Source: Chrysopilus asiliformis
Lineage: Eukaryota; Arthropoda; Insecta; Diptera; Rhagionidae
Direction of reading: 5' to 3'
Length of the DNA: 64,000 nt
Assembly: GCA_964034945.1 (NCBI GenBank)
Contig: OZ035962.1
Coordinates: 83,845,942 to 83,909,941, forward strand
Shown here piece after piece: positions 13,062 through 23,600 of this stretch. Positions within the stretch are counted from its first letter, which is position 1. Every line of letters starts with the position of its first letter. The position numbers and the translations under genes are program-made. The notes under the pieces were generated by a model, which saw only the letters and a program-made list of their open reading frames with translations, had not been told where the DNA came from and searched no databases.

Positions 13062-13325
13062 TATATCATATAGAGTATTAATACAGTACACTCGCGGTAT
13101 AGTGAACGCGTGATATAGTGAACTCGCGATATAGTGTTCATGATTTTTTTTTACATTGATCGCTCTAAATAGTGAACAACTCATTTTTTTGCTGCTCGAA
13201 ATAGTGAACAAAATTTACAAAGTACCGCAAAGAAACCAAATAAAGAGAATATTCTAACGGAACTTTCATAAATTCTAGTCTAGCCCACAGCTTTTGTTGT
13301 TCTAGTCTATGGAAAAGTATCCTTA

Positions 13326-13743
13326 TGCTACATTTACACGAATGACAAATTTGTCATTTTTTTCTTGTCATTATGTTAATTCCCGTGTAAATGGCATAAT
13401 TTTTGTAATCTTTTCTGTCAGAAAATGTCAATCTCTCATAAAAGAATGAACTTGTCCATTCTTTTATGCCAGATTGTCATTCGTGCAAACGCAATATTAG
13501 TTATGACAACTTTAGTATTCAACTTTTGTCATAACTAATATTGCTTTAGTATTCAACTTTTGTCATAACTAATATTGCGTTTGCACGAATGACAATCTGG
13601 CATAAAAGAATGGACAAGTTCATTCTTTTATGAGAGATTGACATTTTCTGACAGAAAAAATTACAAAAATTATGCCATTTACACGGGAATTAACATAATG
13701 ACAAGAAAAAAATGACAAATTTGTCATTCGTGTAAATGTAGCA
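13326..13743 (+). mobile_element. Long-palindrome foldback MITE, copy 1
   Basis: Two near-perfect arms of about 183 bp start TGCTACATTTACACGAATGA and end with its complement; TTA is duplicated at 13323-13325 and 13744-13746. The copy is 418 bp because a 34-bp unit covering the loop (CTTTAGTATTCAACTTTTGT + CATAACTAATATTG) is tandemly doubled. The other two copies (31183, 43267) are 384 bp. No coding capacity. Three-bp TTA-like targets suggest a PIF/Harbinger-like helper, by inference. Confidence 0.9.
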
Positions 13744-14696
13744 TTAGTCACATGCAGTTCTTTATTGGAAATGGCTAAAAGAAAACATCTCTCCCTTAAA
13801 AATAAGTGCGATTTAATCGATGAAGCTTTCGATGTAAGCAAAAAAAAAGAAAACTTTAAGGATGGGGGAATTGCCGCGAATGGAGAAAAGGCTTTATAAA
13901 TGGTTTGTACGCCAAAGATCCCGAAATGTTTCAGTTGGAGCCGAAATTGTCAAGGCCAAAGCGAAACAGTATCATCAGCGTTACAAAGAAAACCATGGTT
14001 CTTTTAATGCCAGTGATGGCTGGGTACAAAATTTTAAAAAAAGATTTGGGATTCGAAATCTTAAAATCTGTGGCGAGAAGCAATCGTCTCAGCCAGAGCT
14101 GGTAAAACCGTTCAAAAATTTATTGGCCACAGAAATTGCTAATTTACAGCTAACTTGTGCGAAATTTCATCAAGGTACTGATACTGAAAATTCAATTGAA
14201 GAAGTCGCACAGTTGCTGCAAGTTCTAGATGCAAATGTAAGTGTCTAGTTAACATTTTTACACCTAAATTTAACAAAAAACTTTTCAGACAACCATTAAT
14301 GATATTAATAACTGGAATAGAGACGCTTTAGAAGAAGTGCTAGAAGCTGATGAAGACTCTGACTCCAATAATGAAAGTGATTTGGAGATAGAAATTCCAG
14401 AGGAAAAAATTACTGCGCAGGCTGCCTGTGATTCATTAAATACGGCGCTAGCATGGTCAGAACAGGGGTGACTTCATGTAACTCTTTTTCGATCGACTAA
14501 CTAGTCGAAGGAAATCTTTAGTCGACCAAAACTGATTAAACTAACTCTGGTGCACACGATATAACAGTATTTTCTGGGTAATTTGGGGTCGCTGAATCCG
14601 AATCTGGCAGTAGTTTGGCTGTACCAGCTCTACTTTTTCAAATATGAAGGAAAAAATAATTGTTGACTTCCAGATTATAAATATTTAAACCATTTA

Positions 14697-14823
14697 GGCC
14701 CGTTTGCTGAAACAGGTCATAGCGTCTTATGTTCAACTTAAATTATTTAAGACCCAAAATTTCTATGGTTTAAGTACGCTAAGCCCAACTTAAATTGTTA
14801 TGACTTGTTTCAGCAAATGGGCC
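14697..14823. mobile_element. 127-bp TTA-target MITE, copy 1
   Basis: Inverted ends GGCCCGTTTGCTGAAACAGG and TGTTTCAGCAAATGGGCC, flanked by TTA at 14694-14696 and 14824-14826. Internal words AACTTAAATT and TTTAAG are themselves symmetric. A diverged copy of the same length is at 42496-42622. Confidence 0.75.
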
Positions 14824-14882
14824 TTAATAAGTTACCCACCATATCGGAAAAAGTAGAGCTGGTACAGTCAAATTACTATCAG

Positions 14883-15890
14883 CAGTAGGATTCTTGGCAC
14901 TTATAACGATGTAGTTATCCATAAAGATGTCGTTATCCATAAATACGAATAAGAGATTTTATGTTTGTGGTAGTGATATAAAATGGCGTTGTATTTGTTT
15001 CTCGCTGTCAACTTTCCAATAAAATTACCCTCGACTATGACTCTGGCAATGCTGAGCCTTCCAATACGATTTTTAATATCGACTGCTCTCGTACCAGTCG
15101 ATAAACACTAATGTTTGAGTTTCGTCCACTTAAGAATGTTGTTTAATTGTTGTCACGTTGGCAAAAACGAAATAAAATGTTGAATGCGTCCCTTAATTGT
15201 CTAACATTACTCGCATTTGCCTTTTCCTTAAAAAAAACGAAATTAAATTCGCCTTTACTTTGTGTTCAAGTTGAAATTTTCAAATCGCTGATGAAAAGAG
15301 ATCTTTCACGCACAGCGAAATGAAAATTACTCTTGCTTGTGGAGGCCAACAGCGGAAACCGGTTGTAGTGCGGAAAGAGGGAGGGAAACACATGTTGGCA
15401 GCAAGAAAGTGCAATAAAATTGAATTGAATCGAAATTCCTGACAGCAAAAAAAAATCTTTTGTCAACCATTTGTGTTTATTTCTGACATTTTTTTGTTGT
15501 GATTGTTAAAATTTTTTCCCAAAAACGTAAAACCTTTTCATTTGGCTAATCCGGGGAAATTCTAAAACGATTTTCGGAGACTTTTCTATTTTGTTTTTCA
15601 AAAGAAAAGTGTGCGGAAATCCATCTAGAATTGCATAAAAAACTGCCGGCTGGCCGCCCGACTTATATAAATACTCTTCACAGCTAAATATTACACTTTT
15701 TCGAAAGAAAATTGTTATTTGTTTACTTTTCAAAATATGTCGAATTTAAAACAAATTTTAAATTTGCCGCTACTGTCAAGATTGTATTTAAATTTCCGCC
15801 GCCAGAGCGAAAATTAACCACCTGTGCAAAATAATACCCTTAGCGATCTTTCCAGATCGTTATTTATCGATTTTGCCAAGAATCCTACTG
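14883..15890. mobile_element. Nested inverted-repeat element (CAGTAGGATTCTTGGCA)
   Basis: Ends CAGTAGGATTCTTGGC and GCCAAGAATCCTACTG are exact complements, with an ATAACGAT-containing subterminal repeat behind each. CAG flanks both sides (14880-14882, 15891-15893). Comparison with the empty relative at 47913-48348, which reads straight through ACTGCCAGATTCGGATTC, supports insertion. No transposase could be recognised in the 1 kb interior. Confidence 0.65.
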
Positions 15891-16339
15891 CAGATTCGGA
15901 TTCGGCGACCCCAAATTACCCAGAAAAGATTCTTATATCGTGTTTATCAGAGTGAGTGTCCGCCTGTTTAATCAGTTTTGGTCGACGGAAAATTTCCTTC
16001 GACTAATTAGTCGATCGAAAATAAGTTACATGAAGCCACCCCAGAATAATTTCAGTCTCCACGATGTCATTGTTTTAAAGAAAATTAGAGAGAAGGCTTT
16101 TTTGAAGTCTCCAGAAATAAAAAAAAAGCAAATGAAAGTCACAGATTTTTTTCCAAATAAATAATTACATTCCAAAAAATAAAAAATTCTTTTAACATAA
16201 ATAAATTATGTATATTTGTTCTTCAAATTAAAAAATACTGAAATATCTAGGTAGTTTTTGTCAGCTTAGTATAGTGAACCATTTGATTTAGTGAATAGGC
16301 TTGGTTTTTTTGAGTTCACTATATCGCGAGTGTACTGTA

Positions 16340-17529
16340 TCTGATCAGCACATGACTTTCCTCTGCAATATTCAAAATTTCGAAAAAAAGATGTAAAAAT
16401 AATTTCTTTGTTTCAAATATAGAACCATTTGTTTTTCTTTTATTCGGACTTCATCAGTCGTGGAGTTTTTAAAAGCGTTTATTGAGCTTGCCTTCCCATC
16501 TGTCTGTCTGTTTGTCTGGGTCAAATCTTGCAATCTAATTTTGACCCACTTCCACTCCTCCAATTGACTTGAAATTTTGCACACCTACGTGAATCCGTTG
16601 ACAATACAATCCGATGTCCGATGACGGAAGGTCCTGTAAGGATAACATGATTATTCTTTTCCTCAAATTTTGAGAAAAAATCTCATCTGAGGGTTTTGGG
16701 ATCGCTGAATTCAATTCTGGCGTTAAGAAGTTTGTAAACGAACTTGATGATGCAAGTGAAAATACGTCAAACAGAGTGCAAAGAAAGTTCTTTATAAACG
16801 TATTGTGCCGTATTAGAGAGCCTTTAATCCAGAATAGTGTGACTATACAAAACTAGAGTGTAGCCACCGTGAAACCGTTGACTGTTCGAAAAGTTTCGAA
16901 TAAAATGCCAGTTTAATCGTTTTTGCAGATTTGAAGTCTGTAAACGACTTTCCAAGTCATGAGTATTTTACTTATATTGACTGATTTCAATTATTTTGGT
17001 AATTATTTAATGAAATTTTCAAACTTTTTCACTCTCGCTTCTTAGCTTAGAGGCCATTTTTAAACTCCCGATTACGAGTCTCTCAATTAAAAGCTCTCTA
17101 TTTTTATTGAAGACAAATGTAAGACCTGTACTAGTACGAAAAGCTTCACTGGGAAGAAAAGTTTTTTCGATAAAGGGTTTTTGAACAGCAGGGATTTTCG
17201 CGAGCTGTCTGACGCACTGTTTTTGAGCGAACGACAGTCAAAAAAATCATTAGCACGCAAAAGTAGGAAGGCCGCGGACTTGATTGGAAAAAACTCTAAA
17301 ATTAGTGACAAAATACTGTGATTCCATCGGATATTCAGATTCAATAATACGAGGAAGAAAAGTGAAAAATTCCGTTAGTTTCCGTGAAAGGAAAACCCCG
17401 AAGCGGACGATTTTTGTCCACAAGGACTCGAGCGAGGACGACGCCGTTGTTTCGAACGGAAAAGCGTGTGTTTGTGTATTTTCCGGGAGTCGTTGAACGT
17501 GCATGACTTTCCCCTGACACCAGCGAAAT
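16340..17529. other. Upstream region and probable 5' UTR of the GPAT4-like gene
   Basis: A (GACA)n-like tract at 16495-16520 marks a fragment of a GTCTGTCTG repeat. From about 17100 the sequence becomes less AT-rich, with CG-containing stretches, up to the ATG at 17530, consistent with a promoter and 5' UTR. No TATA box could be assigned. Confidence 0.45.
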
Positions 17530-17676
17530 ATGGGGGCCAACGAGGGCGGCTCGATGCTCAGCTATTTGGTGACACCCGTCCTGCTGTTTCTCCTGACAAT
17601 AGTTTTCCTGGCATCGATAAATAAGTCGATCGGAGTGCGGAAGGCCTACGTTCAGTTGTTGCTCAAAATCTTCGAG
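17530..17676 (+). CDS. Gpat4: GPAT4-like exon 1
   Basis: Forty-nine codons from ATG to the donor GTGAGTGAG at 17677. Encodes a short polar start, a hydrophobic helix (LVTPVLLFLLTIVFLASI) and the conserved GVRKAYVQLLLKIFE block. Phase 0 junction to exon 2. Confidence 0.9.
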
Positions 17677-20600
17677 GTGAGTGAGTAATCATGGCTGAAA
17701 ATCCATGAAATTTTTTGCCCCATCACCCTGCGACCTCCGTCATAATTCGCGAAATTGTTAATGGAACACTTCGGTCAGTCGAGACTTTCCCTTTTCCGTG
17801 GGCACCTCTTGTTAACCGTTTTGATGCGGCCAAAGCGATTCGTTTTACGCAACAGAAATTTCAATTTGCATTTGGCTAAAGTGAGTGCTTCTGCTTGCTC
17901 CGAACTGACCCCTAAATCATAGCACAACATCATCCGATCGGCAGTCATCATTTGATTTGCTGGGTCGATGTACACAAAACGAAGAAGCGACGGGCACTAG
18001 GGGGGCTGTTTGCTAGTGAGTCGTTTTCTTCTTTGGCGAAAGTAAAGTGGAAGAAAATCGAAGACTTTTTCGTCCGTGGCCAAATAGTGGGTAATTCAGG
18101 CAATTGCAAAGCACAATGTGGCCATATCGCATCTAATTTTCTCACTTGACTGCGGAGTCCACTAGCATTTGAAGTCCATCGATTACAATCAGTTTCTTTA
18201 AACTACTCGATGTCGCAATACTCGCGATAGCCACCTGAATCTTCATAAAAGTAAACTTCGATCGCTAACATTGTTGTCTATCCCACCGCATCATCCCTTG
18301 GCTGTCCAGTCCAGCAACTTCCAACATTAAACAGTCAAGAATCACGAGAACATTAACGTCTGACCAGCCGGAACGTGGTTATCAGCGAAGACCACATGAA
18401 TTTGTAATTTGGGTTAGCTCGATCGATTACAACTCAGGGTTACGAAAGCAGCTGGACAAACCGAAAACAAAAGACCGCCAGACACGGCAAGATGGGGGGA
18501 GGCAACCATGGAATCCGTTCCCCGGTGTCTTGGGGAAAAACAGAATGGAATGAAGAACTGCGTCGCAACACTATCGACTATGAGACGTGCCCCTTTTACG
18601 GGACTTCTGTCTCTGTTTCTCTTGCTACCGAAATAAAAACACCCACCTGAAACTCATCGTAAATGTCGAAATCGTTAACGTTTTTTTTTTTTTTTTTGGT
18701 TTTGAACAAATGGTTTTTAAGTCCCAGACTCAGTCGAGATTAAATCATCTGTTTATTGATGAACCTTGAACTTTGTCGCCGGTCAAGTCAAGTTCGTTCG
18801 ATGAAAACGCAGGAAGCCGAGAAATTATTTCGAAACCTAATCTCGCGAGATTTATTGAAAATTTGCATATGAAATGATTGAGTAATTATTGAATTTAATC
18901 AATTTGGAAAGTTATAAACACAAAAAAAAAGGTTGAAACAAAACAATTCGATTTTAATTTGATGATTTACTCAATAAACTTGTTAGGTCTAGGAGCGAGG
19001 CTTAACCTCCTGGCCTCCAGTGTACTTAGAAAAATTGTGGCGTAAACCAATATTGTCGCAAACATTTGCCACAGTTAAATTGATGTTTTGTTAAATGCAA
19101 TTTTTTGACTACAATTTTGTTTTAAATCAATTTATTTTAATGTTATTTGAGTTCTAGGAAACCAACCCTGTGAGATTCATTAATCTATCCTACAAAAAAG
19201 GTTCCCTGTAGGCAGGAGGGAAATTTTTTTCTCACGTAAATTTTGAAGAGGTGTCGCATCTCGCAGTCTTCGGATTTGATGACAAAACGGTTATAATTAT
19301 GGAACTTTTTTTCTGGTAAAGATAAATCCTTAAAATTTGAAGGGAATACTAAGGAGACTGTAGCGTTTCACTTCACCCCTTTCCCCTCTCCCATACAAGT
19401 GGAAAAGATTTTTGCGATTTTCTCGAAAACGGTTCATTTTTGGAAAAAAAATTTAGAAATTCAATTGGAATACAATTTTCAACATCTCAAAAAATTAATG
19501 TGTGAAATTCAACAAATTTCCTCGAATTTTTTGCATTTTTTTAGAGGTTGATTAGGCATAAATTTCGCGTATTTTCATGTCCTGCCAAAAACTGTCTATG
19601 AATACAGCATTTTCCAAGACATTTCTAATTTATTGGACAAAATATTCAATCTTTTTAGGATCGTTTTAATCGGGACGAAATCACACCGTGAAAATTTTTC
19701 TGGCCAAATATTTTGAAATTTCACTGGCTAATAAATCATTTCCTATGATAAGCCGCCGTTCAGCAAATAAAATTTTTTGGGAAATTTGTGTTTCAAAAAA
19801 AACGTTGATTTTGATTTTTTTTGTTGTTCTCATTGCGTTGGCATTTGACAGTTCACTTGCACCTTTGGCTTCGGCCAAACCTTCGGCTTAATTTTGCCCG
19901 AAGCCGAAGTTTGGTTGAAGCCGAAGTTTGGTCGAAGCCAAAGTTTGGTCGAAGACCGAAGTTTGGTCGAAGCCGAAGTTTGGCCGAAGGTGTGATTTTT
20001 GGCCGAAGTCGAAGCCAATGTTTGGCCGAAGACCGAAGTTTGGTCGAAGCCGAAGTTTGGCCGAAGGTGTGATTTTTGGCCGAAGGCGTAGTTTTTTTGT
20101 CGCAGATAGCCGAAGCCGATTAATCGGCCTATAGTCCGGCCGATTATAATTACGGTTTTCGAAGAGATTTGAATAACTTGCTTATATGTAAGATCAATAA
20201 TTTAGATTTCGGTTTTTGAAGTGGTTTGAATACCTTTCTTATCAATATATAAGAAGGGTAAAAACGCACATTTAAAACACACCAATATAATTACGTCATT
20301 TTTTCACCGGGAAACAACAAAAAATCCGAAAACTTATCAGAATCTGCAATTACCCAATTTTTCGACCTTCAATGAAAGTTCTTTTTTTTTGACATCGCTG
20401 ATAACGCAAATGTTTCGAAATCAAGGCTAATAGAACTCAATTTCAATGCGAAAACAAGTTTAAACTTTGATTCAAGAAATTTCTCATCTCTTTAAATTTC
20501 GATTAGATATCCGTTATCAATTCCAAGCGCAAATATTTAAAATACAAAATATCGAATCAAAGTGGCGAAATTACATGCATTTCATCGATCACGAGAATTA

Positions 20601-23600
20601 TGCCAAAATTGTAGCATTATTCATTACTATTACCACACACCGATCACGAGCAAAATATAATCAGCTGTGAAAGAATTATCAATTTCTTTCGATCGTACCA
20701 CTTGAATCACTCCATTTGTGTTTATTTTGTAATTTGACCTGGAAATAATGTCAAATTCGAGATTTCCATTTGTTTGTTGCCAAATGTAGGAAACACTCAT
20801 AAATCGAATCCAAATATTTCGCCCCGTTGCCTTAAAAGTGTAGAAAAATAATTGCTTTGCTATGGCGTAACGATCAGTGATCAGTGATCGCTTCATTAAA
20901 GTGTTTCGACTCAGTGAATTTTTGTTGATTCAGTAACTGAATTGAAACTGATAACATTTCAAATGCAATACAATGCGCTTTAGTTATTATAGGTACATAT
21001 ATGTATTAAAAACTAGCCACTAAAAAAGTACATACCATTTCACTCGCGTAGAATCCATTTAATGTGTTCTGTAAAAAAATATTGCGACGAAAATTCTGAG
21101 AAATGGAGATTAATGACATGACATTCACATACATGTTATATTGTTTCATCAAATTCAATTAGTAATCAATTTGATCAAGGTTTGCCGTATGTGCGCGTTT
21201 CAATAGAAATGTAAGATTTACAATTACGATAGTTGACGGCAGTTTTCTATAAGAAAAACTTACAATTGATAACGAATATTTATGAAATACGGTACTGTAG
21301 ATTAACTAAATTTTACTCATTCGGTTAATTTTGGACGTCCATAAAATATCTTATGCGGCAGTCACACGACGCTGTTTTGCCAGCCCTGCTAGCTGTTTGG
21401 CTGTTAGCAGCCGTTTCAGCAGCACCGTGTGAACCCTAGTAGGCTGCTACTAACAGCAGCAGCGCGATGATTTTAGCAGCGCTATTGAAGTAGAGACCGT
21501 TCTACTTTGCCAGCGCTACTAGGGATCACGTGACCCTGTTGCATGGTTACTGAGCTGTCAAAAGTCTGATAAGTGGAAAAGTTTGTTTATTTTAAGTTGT
21601 TATTTTACGTTTATTCATTTAAATTTGTGTATTACGTTTATTATTTAAAAAATCGCCCAAATTCAAATGTCAAACGACGGTTTTGCTGTTTGCCAGCGCT
21701 ACTAAGTTATAAATCGTGTGAACCCTCTCAGTACGCTGCCTGCTGTTGCTATTTGCCAGCGCTACTAACCCAATATCTAGCAGCGCTGGCAAAACAGCAT
21801 CGTGTGACTGCCGCATTACACATTTATGAGGGAAGGTTAATGCGACAGTATGACGGGCGGCGGTATTAAATCGAAAAAAAATAGAAAGAAATACGACGAG
21901 GTGAAAAGGGGGGAGGGGGGCATCGAAAAGTCCCTGATATAAATATCAGGTGTGCTCAACACAGATCTTTCCTCAACAATATTTAGATTTGGAAAAATAT
22001 GTAAAAAATAATATTTTCTCAGATATCTCGAGAATCGTAAAACCGTTAATGGAAAAATGCAGGGAATTGTATTGTCTTTGAATTTGGTTATCCGCTGTTT
22101 TTTCTCAAAAGCGCAGTACAACATTATTTTATAAAAAAAATCCATTACTAGATTGCTACTGTAAACATTCTTCTAAACGTTTTCATTGTTATCTATCAGA
22201 TATCTAATTAACAAAATTTCCCCAGAAAATCACAATCTGCTTAAATTTCCATTACTGATTAATGGTTTTCCTCATAACAACAAAATATTGAAATTATCTA
22301 TCATGGCATCGTGTAATCATATTTTTATTCATTTAATAATAATTCGATTATGATAAGATTAATGATGATATGACAATCAATCTAATTGATATCGACTCGA
22401 TTTTATTACCCTAAGAATATTGTTTGCCAAAAAAATTATCCAAGGCAAACAAAACGTGTTGAGACGCGGAAAAATGCCGTTTATTGACGGCTGGGTCAAA
22501 ACTAATTTGGCAATAATCACGCGGTGGCATCGAATGTAAATTTCTACAATCATCGGCTGTCTCTTTAATTGCTAACAATTTAGTTGCGTGATGTTGCTGC
22601 ATATTCGAAACGATGTCGTCAATTGTTTTATTATAGTAAATGTAATTGATTTTGGAGTTAAATCGAATGATCAAATTTCTGATGCGAACAGCACATGAGG
22701 TTCTTATACAAAATCTACATTCTTCCACAATTTACGAGTGCGCTATAACCCGACGAATAAAATTTCAGTTTATATGAATATTGATTTTACAAAATCTAAA
22801 GTATCTCGATAACGGTAAAAGAGATCAATTCACGGTAACAGGCAAAAATGTAAAGAATTTTAAAATCTTTATTTTTTTAAAATCTGTAATTCCCAAAAAT
22901 CTAATAGTAAAAAATAGCGAATAACGGTAAAAGACAAAATTGTGACAAATATTCTCTTCAATTCATCTCATTTTGGTATTTGGTTTGGTACTCATGTTAA
23001 CTCAAGTTCTTTGTAGAATCATAAAATTTAATCTTCAAAACCAGCAAAGCAAATACCTCGCATCTACATATAAAGTAGTTGTTCGATGGTTTTTCGCTTC
23101 AATACTGGACTGAAACCCTAAGTTACATTTAACAAAGTAGGTGCTATTCTACTTCAGGGTTACCCGGCCCTTACACGCGACTATAAAGTCTGTCAGTAGC
23201 ACAGACTTCAAATGTCAAATTACTGACAACGCATTAAAATACATTTAGCGAACTGGCAGTCAGTGCATTTACACGAGACTGTGTCAGCGACTGTGTCAGC
23301 TCTACAGACGCGTGTAAGGGCCGGGTAACTCTTAATACCATTTCTTTGAACTTTTTATTGTAGTTATCGATTCGAAACAGAAAAATTTTCACCTGCGGCG
23401 CAAACGTTTTCACCATCATTTTGGATACAATTGTATGCGTGACCCAGCGAAAAAGGCTGGGAAAATTAGGGAAATGTTTTTAGGCAAGATTAACCGTTTT
23501 GTACGCGTTTTTTGCCTGGTCACTATCACCGAGCGTATATTATACCCACTCACTAAGCTTTCATATTTTGACTATCATGTTATACGGGGCACCAATCATG

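Larger units (their letters stand above)
14466..16041. mobile_element. MITE with GGGTGACTTCATGTAAC ends, nested in the pogo element
   Basis: Ends GGGTGACTTCATGTAAC and GTTACATGAAGCCACCC continue as long imperfect inverted repeats (TTTTCGATCGACTAACTAGT and complement). CAG is duplicated at 14463-14465 and 16042-16044; removing the element restores the pogo frame as EQNNFSLHD. A short relative of about 436 bp lies at 47913-48348. Size here is inflated by two nested elements (14697-14823 and 14883-15890). Confidence 0.8.
13771..16164 (+). pseudogene. Broken pogo/Tigger transposase
   Basis: Pieces in order: ATG at 13771 with a short N-terminal helix (MAKRKHLSLKNKCDLIDEAF), a frame change near 13830-13862, then a CENP-B/Tc5-type DNA-binding segment at 13862-14236 (EKRLYKWFVRQRS ... 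NASDGWVQNFKKRFGIR). A 52-nt GT-AG intron can be read at 14237-14288, followed by an acidic stretch (EVLEADEDSDSNNESDLEIE) and ACDSLNTALAWSEQ. That end is split by the MITE at 14466-16041 and resumes at 16042 with NNFSLHDVIVLKK ... KQMKVTDFFPNK and TAA at 16162-16164. The whole DDE catalytic domain is absent. The C-terminal QMKVTDFF fits the PCNA-binding PIP box (QxxVxxFF) known for pogo transposase. Confidence 0.8.
13084..16337 (+). mobile_element. Dead pogo/Tigger transposon carrying nested insertions
   Basis: Terminal inverted repeats CAGTACACTCGCGGTATAGTG (13084) and GTTCACTATATCGCGAGTG ... TACTG (ending 16337) are flanked by TA on both sides (13082-13083, 16338-16339). A second internal GTGAACTCGCGATATAGTG copy lies just inside the left end. 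Inside are pieces of a pogo-type transposase, a foldback MITE (13326-13743) and a second MITE (14466-16041) that itself hosts two more elements. Without the insertions the element would be about 1.3 kb. Confidence 0.85.

Noticed and set aside
13326..13743. Long inverted repeat considered as CRISPR-like or viral hairpin
   Set aside because: There is no repeat-spacer structure; dispersed identical copies with 3-bp target duplications show it is a MITE.
19821..20134. Plus-strand frames of 68-83 codons with KFGRRPKFGRSRSLAE-like repeats
   Set aside because: These are translations of the minisatellite; all frames look repetitive and there is no start context or homology.
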